In this document: in pieces, positions 1 through 7,382 of the stretch
Numbering within the stretch: position 1 is the stretch's first letter
How the letters are laid out: every line of letters begins with the position of its first letter
Source of the DNA: CAZNYG01 sp964577205
Lineage (GTDB): Bacteria > Elusimicrobiota > Endomicrobiia > Endomicrobiales > CAIRNS01
Assembly (NCBI GenBank): GCA_964577205.1
Contig: CAZNYG010000006.1
Span: forward strand, 1-42,355
Direction: 5' to 3'
Length of the DNA: 42,355 bases
The notes under the pieces: model-generated
What the model was told of the DNA's origin: nothing
The model's input: only the letters and a program-made list of their open reading frames with translations
Database searches by the model: none
Translations under genes and position numbers: made by a program

Positions 1-294
1 CGCGCCCGCCGCGAGGACCTCTTCCATGATACCAGCTTCTGCGTTCCCGGTTATGATGATGACCCTGGCTTCAGGGTCTCTTTCCCTGAGCTTTTTCAGT
101 ACCGTTATCCCGTCCATTCCTTCCATGTGTATGTCGAGGAACACCAATCCGAACGTATCCTTGTCGTAAACCGCCAACGCTTCCTCTCCCGATGTCGCGG
201 TCTGGCTGGAGATGTGAAGCCGCCTTAAGAAGTTCTGCATGAAAGTGACGATATCTTCTTCGTCGTCAACAAGTAGGATATGCGAAGCCGCCAT
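1..294 (-). CDS. Response regulator, receiver domain (partial)
   Basis: This is the N-terminal 98 residues of a two-component response regulator. The gene reads leftward and continues past the window edge. It starts at ATG 294-292 and the visible part is a CheY-like receiver domain. It has the acidic pair D10-D11 in the motif LLVDDEED, the phosphoacceptor D54 in FLDIHMEGMDG, and the switch threonine T82 in IIITGN. The conserved lysine of the domain would lie beyond the edge, so the output domain is unknown. The ribosome binding site is weak, with a GGGAG about 13 bases upstream. It would be phosphorylated in the cytoplasm by a histidine kinase that is not visible here. The call as a receiver domain is secure. 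The type of regulator (transcriptional, stand-alone or hybrid) cannot be told. Confidence 0.9.
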   Translation of the reverse strand, partial: MAASHILLVDDEEDIVTFMQNFLRRLHISSQTATSGEEALAVYDKDTFGLVFLDIHMEGMDGITVLKKLRERDPEARVIIITGNAEAGIMEEVLAAGA

Positions 295-463
295 AATTGT
301 GCCCAACGCTCCCGTCCGGCATGAACCGCAGAATATCCCTTTCCGGATACAAGAAGCGAACCCGGATACGGGATTGTGAGTTATCAACTGGTCTTATATA
401 CGATACCTTAGCTGTTATTGAGTGTTTCATGCATCAAAAAATGACATTTCAAATTTTAAATTT

Positions 464-654
464 CAAATTGAGTCCATTGAAAAACCCCTGCTTTTCGCCT
501 TGTTGTCATCCCCGAAGTTCTTTAACCCGCGGATGCGGGACTTCATTCATGTCCACATAATGGAAGTCGTCGGGGATCCATCATCGACGGCATTCATGGA
601 TTCCCGCTTTCGCGGGAATGACACACTAAAGGCTTTTTCAATTGACTCAATTTG
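464..654. repeat. Inverted-repeat arms flanking the MITE-like element
   Basis: The left arm (464-484) and the reverse complement of the right arm (634-654) match at 20 of 21 positions, with core CAAATTGAGTC and ATTGAAAAA. The arms enclose the TGTCAT-ended element. Such arms could form a long stem in RNA or mark the ends of an outer element. Confidence 0.6.
504..623. repeat. MITE/REP-like element with TGTCATYCCCG ends
   Basis: The element begins TGTCATCCCCG (504-514) and ends CGGGAATGACA (613-623), which are imperfect terminal inverted repeats. Its right end contains the perfect hairpin TTCCCGCTTTCGCGGGAA (601-618). The motif of CGCGAAAGCGGGAAT next to TGTCAT is a common palindromic repeat in many bacterial genomes. 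It has no coding capacity. It sits between inverted arms at 464-484 and 634-654, so it looks inserted into or nested within a larger inverted repeat. Confidence 0.65.
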
Positions 655-718
655 CATTTTGCGATTTGCAATAGACATATGCCCGCCTGCTTCGAAAGGA
701 CTGGAATTCCCTGTCTAT
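647..718. repeat. Dispersed repeat, copy 1
   Basis: The copy carries GCGATTTGCAATAGACAT followed by AAAGGACTGGAATTCCCT and GTCTAT. A second copy at 39471-39551 keeps the same order with few changes. Both copies lie about 60 bases downstream of the stop codon of a minus-strand gene (uvrC here). Confidence 0.6.
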
Positions 719-781
719 CTGGCGCTTTTCTTCCACATATAAGTAGATAGATGAAATTGGTTTATTTGGCAAGGTATATTT

Positions 782-2095
782 TTACAGGCCCATGGCCCTG
801 CTGCGGCGGGCGCGGTGGAAAGTTACGGCAAAACGGTGGGCTTCATCGCGGATCGCCTGGAGAAGCAGGCGGGCGGGATCGTTGGCTGGCAGGCGGACAG
901 GTTCGGGTTCTCCCGGGCGGAATATCTCCTCATTGCGTTTAGCGAGGGAGATGACCGGCACCTTGACGCCGAGCGATCCCAGGCTCTGGAGCGCGGACGC
1001 GAGCTGGCCTTTGCCGCCGTCGATGAGGATCAGGTCGGGAAAAGGTCCGCCCTCTTTCTTCAGCCGGCGGTAGCGCCGGTAGACTACCTCCTTCATCATC
1101 GAGAAATCGTCGATACCCTGGACGGTCTTAACGCGGAACTTGCGGTAGCCGGACTTGTCGGGGCGGGCGTTGTGGAAACGCACCATCGATCCGACCGATT
1201 GTGTTCCCGAAATAGTGGATATGTCGAAACCTTCGATGACGATCGGCCATTTGGCAAGGCCAAGGACGGTTTTCAGCCTTTCCAGCGTCCGGGTGATGGA
1301 AATGGAGGATTCAAGGTCTTCCGGGGTGACTTCCCGGACGGTCACTTTTTCCTCCATGGCATGTATAGCGGCAAGGCGGTCGCGGAGATCGGCGGCTTTC
1401 TCATAGTCCGTCCGGCTGCTGGCCTCCCGCATTTCCTTTTTCCACGTTTCCTCAAGGCGGCGGTAGCGGCCGCGCAGGAAAAGGCGCAGTTCGTTCATCG
1501 TCCGGTGGTATTCTTCCCGCGAGACGCGGCCCATGCAGGGGCCTGCGCATCTTTCAGTGTGGTAATAGAGGCAGGATTTCACCTTGTCGCGGGGCGGAAG
1601 CGATGCCTGATCGAAATCAAGCTTGCACGGCCGCCACTTGAAGAAGCGCTGGAGCCAGCGCATGAGGTGCTTGATGTGTTGAACCTGCGGATAAGGTCCG
1701 AAATACTCGCTGCCGTCCCGGAGCCGTTTGCGCGTCAGGATAAGGCGCGGGAAGTCCTCCTTCAGCGACAGCTTAAGGCAGGGGTAGGACTTGTCGTCCC
1801 GCCACATCGAGTTGAAGTACGGCTGATGATCGTTGATGAGCTGGCGCTCGATGATGAGCGCTTCGCGTTCCGATGAGGCGAGCAGGTAGTCTATATGCCG
1901 CAGCGCGTTGACGATGGCGGCGGCTTTTTCCTCCGCGTCCGCGCGGAAGTAGGAGGATACGCGGCGCTTGAGGTTTTTGGCCTTGCCGATGTAGATGATT
2001 TGACGGCGAGCGTCGCGCATCAGGTAGACGCCGGGCGTTTCCGGCAGGGCGCGCAGTTTGTCCTTCCAGAACGGTTCAATCACGGGAATTTCCAT
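782..2095 (-). CDS. uvrC: UvrC-type excinuclease, short form without HhH domain
   Basis: This is the endonuclease subunit of nucleotide excision repair, which cuts on both sides of a lesion within the UvrBC complex. An N-terminal GIY-YIG nuclease domain shows GVY (22-24) and YIG (35-37). A UVR motif for UvrB contact (EKAADLRDRLAAIH) lies in mid-protein. The RNase H-like domain keeps its acidic and histidine residues in GFDIST, LILIDGGKGQ and RDEAHRFA. The protein ends right after HRARRSR at 437 residues, whereas the family is usually about 600 and ends in a double helix-hairpin-helix. The sequence after the stop is AT-rich repeat, so this is not a frameshift of a visible tail. I chose ATG at 2095. 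The longer reading starts at a TTG that lies within a few bases of the -35 box of the divergent rpsT promoter. The ribosome binding site is weak. Confidence 0.9.
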   Translation of the reverse strand: MEIPVIEPFWKDKLRALPETPGVYLMRDARRQIIYIGKAKNLKRRVSSYFRADAEEKAAAIVNALRHIDYLLASSEREALIIERQLINDHQPYFNSMWRDDKSYPCLKLSLKEDFPRLILTRKRLRDGSEYFGPYPQVQHIKHLMRWLQRFFKWRPCKLDFDQASLPPRDKVKSCLYYHTERCAGPCMGRVSREEYHRTMNELRLFLRGRYRRLEETWKKEMREASSRTDYEKAADLRDRLAAIHAMEEKVTVREVTPEDLESSISITRTLERLKTVLGLAKWPIVIEGFDISTISGTQSVGSMVRFHNARPDKSGYRKFRVKTVQGIDDFSMMKEVVYRRYRRLKKEGGPFPDLILIDGGKGQLASALQSLGSLGVKVPVISLAKRNEEIFRPGEPEPVRLPANDPARLLLQAIRDEAHRFAVTFHRARRSRAMGL

Positions 2096-2175
2096 ACGGA
2101 CGGAAATCCAATCGGGGGAACAGTATGAGGAGTACGATAAAAAACCTGGAGCGCGGCAAGGTATCTCCGGCAATT

Positions 2176-2204
2176 TTGACTTACGGGGCGAATTTAAGTA
2201 TAAT
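2176..2204 (+). promoter_or_regulatory. Sigma70-type promoter of rpsT
   Basis: The -35 box TTGACT (2176-2181) and -10 box TATAAT (2199-2204) are separated by exactly 17 bases. Transcription is expected near 2211, giving a leader of about 40 bases to the rpsT start. Confidence 0.8.
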
Positions 2205-2251
2205 TTATGAATATTTAACTTGTTAACTCACATTACTTGAGGAGAATAACA

Positions 2252-2539
2252 ATGGCAAAGCTCAAAACAGGACGTCACACCTCAGCGCTTAAAGCGAACC
2301 GCCAGGCGATCAAAAGGACCGCCCGCAACGTCGCGACCAAGAGCGAGATCAGGAACCTGGTAAAAAAGATCGAAGCCGCGGTAATAAAGAAGGATGAAAC
2401 GCTGGCGAAAGGCCTTCTTAAGAAAGCTTTTTCCGAATGGGACAAGGCCGCCCGCAGGAATGTCGTCCATGGGAATGCCGCCGCTCACCAGAAGGCCCGC
2501 GTTTCCCGCATGGTCGGCTCACTTGCGGCAAAGAGCTGA
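2252..2539 (+). CDS. rpsT: 30S ribosomal protein S20
   Basis: This primary binding protein of 16S rRNA stabilises the body of the 30S subunit. The 95-residue basic protein begins MAKLKTGRHTSALKA and contains the typical KSEIRNLVKKIE and HKNAAAHQKAR-like segment (here HGNAAAHQKARVSR). The ATG at 2252 follows GAGGAGAATAACA, a good ribosome binding site, so the in-frame upstream ATG at 2237 is not used. It is one of the few plus-strand genes in the window and has its own strong promoter. Its last 21 bases overlap the end of the convergent holA. Confidence 0.97.
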   Translation: MAKLKTGRHTSALKANRQAIKRTARNVATKSEIRNLVKKIEAAVIKKDETLAKGLLKKAFSEWDKAARRNVVHGNAAAHQKARVSRMVGSLAAKS

Positions 2540-3520
2540 TACCAGTTCTCCGATAACCTCCGCGTCCGGGCGCGCCGAGCGTTTCAGTTCAGCGTCAGCC
2601 GACAGTATCAGTTTCAGCCCTTTCTCCAGTTCCTTTTTTTGGAAAAGGGCGCAGTGATCGAAGAAATCCCTGGCGAAAAATGAATGTACGCGAAGTTCCT
2701 GCTGGATCTCCATGCGGGAACTTTTTTTCTGTTCCATAAGGCTTTTCGCGATGATGAACCGCCGGACAAAATTGTAAATGACGGCCAGCATTTTGAGTGC
2801 TGGTTCCCCGTCTTTCAAGAGGCTTTCTGCGGTCTTGAGCGACAAAGCGGTATCCCGGGTTTCGAGAGCGTTCCTGAAAGCGTTCAAGTCGCTGTGCCGA
2901 GTGTGCCCTCCAGCTTTTTCAACATCCTCAGCGGTTATCTCAGGTTTCTTTCCAACGTAAAGCGCCAGCTTTTCTATCTCGCCGGCAAGATCGAGCAACC
3001 CGGGCCCGGATTCCGCGAGAAGATGGTTTACGGCGTCCATCCCCATGCGTTTCCCGATAAAGGCGGCGCGCTTTTGTACCCACGCGGGCAGTTCCCGTTC
3101 ATACATCTTTTTGAAATCGACTACCATTCCGGACTTTTCCGCGGCCGCGAACAGGGCGCTTTTCTTTATTTCTTTGGGGATCCGGTCGTTCCAAAGGAGA
3201 ACAAGGCAGGCGGAAGCGGAAGGGTGAGCGATGAACAGGGCCAGTTTTCCGGCTTCTGAAACCTTCAGTTTGTGGGCTTCCCTTACGATAACCAGCCGGC
3301 GGTCGCTCAGGAAGGGCATCGTCTGCGTAGCCATGATGATATCGTCCGCGGACGCTTCCGGCGGATGAAGCGTTTCCCTGTTCAACGTGTCGACGGACAG
3401 GGCTTTTTCGAGTTCGTCAAGCGTCTCATCCAGCTGGAATTGTTCTTCCCCCGCCAGAATATAGACCGGGCGCGGCGTGCCGGCCAGATGTTTGCTGAAA
3501 TCCGTAGATTTAATGAGCAT
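2519..3520 (-). CDS. holA: DNA polymerase III subunit delta
   Basis: This is the delta subunit of the clamp loader, which opens the beta sliding clamp during replication. The 333-residue protein has the family N-terminus (PVYILAGEEQFQLDETLDEL), the AAA+-like fold without a Walker A motif, and the helical C-terminal region (LNAFRNALETRDTALSLKTAESLL ... KMLAVIYNFVRRFIIAKSLM) used for assembly with the other subunits. Its start lies 5 bases after the lptE stop, as in the common leuS-lptE-holA operon, so the three are probably one transcript. The coding end runs 21 bases into the end of convergent rpsT. Sequence identity within HolA is low in general, but length, context and motifs agree. Confidence 0.93.
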   Translation of the reverse strand: MLIKSTDFSKHLAGTPRPVYILAGEEQFQLDETLDELEKALSVDTLNRETLHPPEASADDIIMATQTMPFLSDRRLVIVREAHKLKVSEAGKLALFIAHPSASACLVLLWNDRIPKEIKKSALFAAAEKSGMVVDFKKMYERELPAWVQKRAAFIGKRMGMDAVNHLLAESGPGLLDLAGEIEKLALYVGKKPEITAEDVEKAGGHTRHSDLNAFRNALETRDTALSLKTAESLLKDGEPALKMLAVIYNFVRRFIIAKSLMEQKKSSRMEIQQELRVHSFFARDFFDHCALFQKKELEKGLKLILSADAELKRSARPDAEVIGELVSALCRK

Positions 3521-3525
3521 GGATG

Positions 3526-4104
3526 TTACTGCTGCGCGGGCGCTATTGGCAGTTTCCTCTCTGAAACGCCGCTGACCGAGCCGAACCCTCCGTACGTCCG
3601 TTTGACTATATCGCGCGAAAGGTTGTCCCAGATGACTTCGCGGACTTCCTCTTCGGTGCGTCCGCCGGGAAGCGTGGAGTCCTGGAAGATCTGGATGCCT
3701 TCAAGGTTCGGTTCGGCCCAGAGGGTGACATTGTTCGCCTTGTCTATGAAGAACACGCTGGCCAGTACCCAGAGCTTATACTGCTGGGCCACAAGGTTGG
3801 CGTCATAGGTAAGGGGTTGAAGGATATAACGGTTGATCTCGACGACAAGCACCCCGTCGGCAGACGATTCGTTGTTCACCACCGAAAGGCGGCCATCGCG
3901 GAGGAACTCGTCAACCAGGGTGAGGGTAAATTTGTCCTCAAGGCCGTATTGGGGCGTGTTGTTGACTATGGGGCGTATATAGATCTTCCTGATGTTCGCC
4001 GGCAGGATCTGCGGAGCGGGCGTATAGGGCGACGAACAGCCGGAAACACCAACAATAACCGCTGTCACGGCGAAAAGAGCGGAAGCCAACCAGGCACGTT
4101 TCAT
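3526..4104 (-). CDS. lptE: LptE-like LPS-assembly lipoprotein
   Basis: This is an outer-membrane lipoprotein that plugs the LptD barrel and helps insert lipopolysaccharide in the outer leaflet. The 192-residue protein has a lipoprotein signal peptide (MKRAWLASALFAVTAVIVG) with a lipobox ending in VSGC, where Cys23 would be lipidated. The mature part contains the typical LptE stretch LPANIRKIYIRPIVNNTPQYGLEDKFTLTLVDEFL and a later VREVIWDNLSRDIVKR. The start has a strong AGGAGGG site 6 bases upstream. It follows leuS by 15 bases and precedes holA by 5. It is the clearest sign in the window of an LPS-bearing outer membrane. The LptE family diverges strongly, and the match rests on context plus fold-typical motifs. 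Confidence 0.85.
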   Translation of the reverse strand: MKRAWLASALFAVTAVIVGVSGCSSPYTPAPQILPANIRKIYIRPIVNNTPQYGLEDKFTLTLVDEFLRDGRLSVVNNESSADGVLVVEINRYILQPLTYDANLVAQQYKLWVLASVFFIDKANNVTLWAEPNLEGIQIFQDSTLPGGRTEEEVREVIWDNLSRDIVKRTYGGFGSVSGVSERKLPIAPAQQ

Positions 4105-4119
4105 ACAATTCCCTCCTGT

Positions 4120-6567
4120 TCAGGAAACGACTATATTGACGATCTTTCCGGGCACGTAGATGAATTTGACGGCCTTCTTTCCCTGGAGCCATGGCGCAAG
4201 GCGTTCATCGGCGGATACCGCCGCGCGTATCGCGGGTTCGTCCGCCCGCGCGGGAACGGTAACCTTGCCGCGCATCTTTCCGTTGATCTGCACGGGCAGC
4301 TCCATGGTGTCCCGGACGAGCGCGCTTTCATCGAAGGCCGGCCAGGCCGCGGCGGTCAGGCTTTCGGGATGGCCGAGCTTCCGCCAGATCTCTTCGGCGG
4401 CGTGCGGGATAAAAGGAGCGAGCAGAAGAACGGCGGCCTCGTACGCCTCGCGGGACGTCCGGTCGCCGGGAGCGGGATACGAATATATCGCGTTGACCAG
4501 TTCCATGACGGACGATATCGCGGTGTTGAGCTGCTGTTCGGCCTCGATATCGGTTGTCACCTTTTTTATGGCGGCGTGCGCGGCGCGGCGAAGCGCCTGC
4601 CGGGCGGCATCGCCCGCTTCCGCGGCGGGGGCGGCGGCGATTATCTCGAAAAGCCTCCAGACGCGGTTGATGAAACGCCAAGAGCCTTCAAGGCCTTCGG
4701 ACGACCAGTCCAGCTGTTTTTCCGGGGGGGCCGCGAAAAGGATGAACAGGCGCGCCGTGTCGGCGCCGTACTTTTCTATGATCTCGTCCGGCGAGACGAT
4801 GTTCCCTTTTGATTTTGACATCGCGCTGCCGCCCAGTGTGACCATTCCCTGCGTCAGCAGCTTCGTAAACGGCTCGTCGGACGACAGCAGTCCGAGGTCG
4901 CGCATCACCTTGTGCCAGAAGCGCGAGTAGATAAGGTGCATGCAAGCGTGTTCTATTCCGCCGATATACTGATCCACCGGCAGCCAGGCGTCGGCCGCGG
5001 CTTTTGAGAATGGAGCAGTTCCGTCGCGCGGATCGCAATAGCGGGCGAAATACCAGGAAGAATCGACGAACGTGTCCATGGTGTCCGTTTCGCGCCGCGC
5101 CGGGCCGCCGCATTTCGGGCAGCGCGCGTTAAGGAATGAAAGCGACGAAGCGAGCGGAGACTCTCCCGCGCCGGTAAACTCGACGTCGACAGGCAGGACG
5201 ACGGGAAGCTCTTTTTCGGGCACGGGCACCACGCCGCACGAAGGGCAGTGTACCATGGGGATCGGCGTGCCCCAGTAGCGCTGGCGGGAGATGAGCCATT
5301 CCTTGAGACGGAAATTGACCGCCTTTTTCCCGAGGCCTTTTCCTTCCAGCCAGGCGGTAACCTTCTCGACCGCCTCGGAGGATGGTGTGCCGTCGAACCG
5401 TCCGGAATTGACCAGGACGCCTTCCCCCTCGTAGGCCTGTTTTTCGATGCCGCCTTCAGGCGAGTGGATTACCTCTATGACCGGCACGTTGAACTTTTTC
5501 GCGAATTCCCAGTCGCGCTGGTCATGCGCGGGCACCGCCATGATGGCGCCGGTGCCGTACCCCGTGAGCACATAATCCGCGGTGAATACCGGGATGCGTT
5601 CCCCGTTGACCGGGTTTATCGCGGCAATGCCTTCGAGCCTGATGCCGGTTTTTTCTTTGGACTGGGTGCGGTCGAGGGCGCTTTTTTTGCGGCTCTCATC
5701 GGCATATTTCCCGACCTCGCCGCGGTTGACGAGATGGGCCCCAGCCTGCGTTATGATCTCATGTTCCGGGGCAACGACCATGAAAGTCGCTCCGAAAAGC
5801 GTGTCCGGGCGGGTCGTGAATACGGTTATGGGTGCGGAAAAGCCGCCTTTGTCGGAAGATATCGTGAAATTCACTTCCGCGCCGATGGATTTCCCGATCC
5901 AGTTCTTCTGCATCAAAAGCACCTCTTCCGGCCAGCCTTTTTCCAGCTGTTCGTGGCCTTTAAGAAGCTCTTCAGCGTAATCCGTTATGCGCAGGAACCA
6001 CTGCTCCAGCTCCCGGTCCAGCACCTCGGAATCGCATCTCCAGCAGCGGCCCTGATTGACCTGCTCGTTGGCAAGGACCGTCTGGCAGGACGGGCACCAG
6101 TTTACGCGGGCCTTTTTCCGGAACGCGAGCCCTTTTTCCCACATCTTTATGAAGAACCACTGGTTCCAGCGGTAATATTCGCGGTCGCAGGTGGCGAACT
6201 CGCGGTCCCAGTCGTACGATATGCCCAGCTGCTTCAGCTGCATGCCCATGTGACGGATATTGTCCCGCGTCCATTTCTCGGGATGGATCTTGTTCTTGAT
6301 GGCGGCATTCTCCGCGGGAAGGCCGAAAGCGTCCCAGCCTATCGGCTGAAGCACGCGGCGCCCGCGCATGCGGTTGAAGCGCGCGAACACGTCGCCGATG
6401 CTGTAGTTGCGCACATGCCCCATGTGCAGTTTGCCTGACGGGTACGGGAACATGACGAGACAGTAGTATTTCTCGCGGTTATCGGGAGCGCCCGCGGCGA
6501 AAAGCTTCTTTTCATCCCAGATCTTCTGCCATTTGGGTTCGATCTCTGCAAACGGGTAAGTGGACAT
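4120..6567 (-). CDS. leuS: Leucyl-tRNA synthetase
   Basis: This class I synthetase charges tRNA-Leu in the cytoplasm. The protein has 815 residues, normal for bacterial LeuRS. The HIGH motif is HMGH at 48-51 after PYPSGKL, and the KMSKS loop appears as AMSKS at 582-586, a tolerated change of its first residue. Between them lie zinc-type cysteine pairs (CPSC, CWRC) and a CP1 editing domain with TTRPDTLFGATFMVVAPEH and GTGAIMAVPAHDQRD. The C-terminal part has the anticodon-binding helices and the small end domain (VQINGKMRGKVTVPA). The ATG is preceded by AAGGAACGAAC. It follows tlyA by 65 bases and leads into lptE and holA, so it may belong to the long upstream transcript or have its own promoter. 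I see no clear promoter and no T-box. Confidence 0.98.
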   Translation of the reverse strand: MSTYPFAEIEPKWQKIWDEKKLFAAGAPDNREKYYCLVMFPYPSGKLHMGHVRNYSIGDVFARFNRMRGRRVLQPIGWDAFGLPAENAAIKNKIHPEKWTRDNIRHMGMQLKQLGISYDWDREFATCDREYYRWNQWFFIKMWEKGLAFRKKARVNWCPSCQTVLANEQVNQGRCWRCDSEVLDRELEQWFLRITDYAEELLKGHEQLEKGWPEEVLLMQKNWIGKSIGAEVNFTISSDKGGFSAPITVFTTRPDTLFGATFMVVAPEHEIITQAGAHLVNRGEVGKYADESRKKSALDRTQSKEKTGIRLEGIAAINPVNGERIPVFTADYVLTGYGTGAIMAVPAHDQRDWEFAKKFNVPVIEVIHSPEGGIEKQAYEGEGVLVNSGRFDGTPSSEAVEKVTAWLEGKGLGKKAVNFRLKEWLISRQRYWGTPIPMVHCPSCGVVPVPEKELPVVLPVDVEFTGAGESPLASSLSFLNARCPKCGGPARRETDTMDTFVDSSWYFARYCDPRDGTAPFSKAAADAWLPVDQYIGGIEHACMHLIYSRFWHKVMRDLGLLSSDEPFTKLLTQGMVTLGGSAMSKSKGNIVSPDEIIEKYGADTARLFILFAAPPEKQLDWSSEGLEGSWRFINRVWRLFEIIAAAPAAEAGDAARQALRRAAHAAIKKVTTDIEAEQQLNTAISSVMELVNAIYSYPAPGDRTSREAYEAAVLLLAPFIPHAAEEIWRKLGHPESLTAAAWPAFDESALVRDTMELPVQINGKMRGKVTVPARADEPAIRAAVSADERLAPWLQGKKAVKFIYVPGKIVNIVVS

Positions 6568-6632
6568 GTTCGTTCCTTGTAGTATCAGTATTGTCTTGCG
6601 GACGCCAGCGCCGCGTACTCGGCTTGAAAGCG

Positions 6633-7382
6633 TCAGCGGCCTTTTTTCAGCAGCAGGAAATGCTCGAGATTGCCCCGCGGCCCTTTGATTGCGGCGTCGG
6701 CGCTTCCCTCAACGGTGAAGCCGATGTCCACTGCGACGGCGCGGATCCTGTCGATAGCCTTTTGGCGGATGCCTTCATCCCTGACCACTCCCTTGCGCGT
6801 TTCCCCCCGTGATACCTCGAACTGGGGTTTAACCATGGCCACGGCCTGGCCGCCCGGGGCAAGGCAGTCGTGAACAACGGGCAGTATCTTGTCGAGCGAT
6901 ATGAACGAAACGTCGATTGCCGCCAGCAGCACCGGTTCCTTAAGGGTATCCGGGCTGAAGTACCGGAAATTCACTTCTTCCATGACCGCGACCCGGGGGT
7001 CGGAACGCAGCTTGTGATGCAGCTGGTTCCTGCCGACATCGACGGCATATACTTTCACGGCGCCGCGCTGAAGAAGGCAGTCGGTAAAACCGCCGGTGGA
7101 AGAGCCGACATCAAGGCATACTTTTCCTTCCGGCGAAATGCCGAAACGGCCGAGCGCGCCTTCCAGCTTCAATCCTCCCCGGGAAACGTAAGGGTTGGTG
7201 TCCTTCACCGACAGTTCCGACGTTTCAGGGACCGGGGTCCCGGGCTTGGTCAGCGGCACGCCGTTGACCAGGATGTTCCCGGCCAGTATGACGGCCTGCG
7301 CCCGCGCGCGGGACTCTGCCAGCCCTCTGCTGTGGACAAGAACGTCCAATCGTACTTTGGCGGCTTTATTTTCGGTGGACAT
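6633..7382 (-). CDS. tlyA: TlyA-family rRNA 2'-O-methyltransferase
   Basis: This S-adenosylmethionine-dependent methyltransferase methylates cytidine 2'-OH in rRNA in characterised TlyA proteins. The 249-residue protein has an N-terminal S4 RNA-binding domain (RLDVLVHSRGLAESRARAQA, roughly 10-70). A FtsJ-like fold follows, with the SAM motif CLDVGSSTGGFTDCLLQ and the acidic AIDVSFISLDKILP. The linker VSRGGLKLEGAL is typical. Its ATG directly abuts the dxs stop (TAGATG), so translation is probably coupled. Some family members are annotated as haemolysins, which is a historical label. The exact rRNA target cannot be inferred from sequence. Confidence 0.94.
   Translation of the reverse strand: MSTENKAAKVRLDVLVHSRGLAESRARAQAVILAGNILVNGVPLTKPGTPVPETSELSVKDTNPYVSRGGLKLEGALGRFGISPEGKVCLDVGSSTGGFTDCLLQRGAVKVYAVDVGRNQLHHKLRSDPRVAVMEEVNFRYFSPDTLKEPVLLAAIDVSFISLDKILPVVHDCLAPGGQAVAMVKPQFEVSRGETRKGVVRDEGIRQKAIDRIRAVAVDIGFTVEGSADAAIKGPRGNLEHFLLLKKGR

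Larger units (their letters stand above)
295..781. other. Repeat-rich intergenic spacer
   Basis: This 487-base spacer lies between two minus-strand genes and has no convincing gene. It holds AT-rich tracts of the CAAATTT type, a MITE-like element at 504-623, inverted arms at 464-484 and 634-654, and one copy of a dispersed repeat at 647-718. Short reading frames exist, but they run through the repeats and resemble nothing. No clear sigma70 promoter for the response regulator could be picked out. Confidence 0.6.

Noticed and set aside
297..742. Two overlapping short frames in the left spacer
   Set aside because: They run through the palindromic element and AT-rich repeats, have no ribosome binding site and no recognisable protein.
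740..790. Possible frameshift hiding the UvrC tail
   Set aside because: The bases after the uvrC stop are AT-rich and encode no HhH-like segment in any frame.
5248..6438. 396-codon open frame opposite leuS
   Set aside because: Antisense to conserved LeuRS domains; no start signal and a composition typical of shadow frames.
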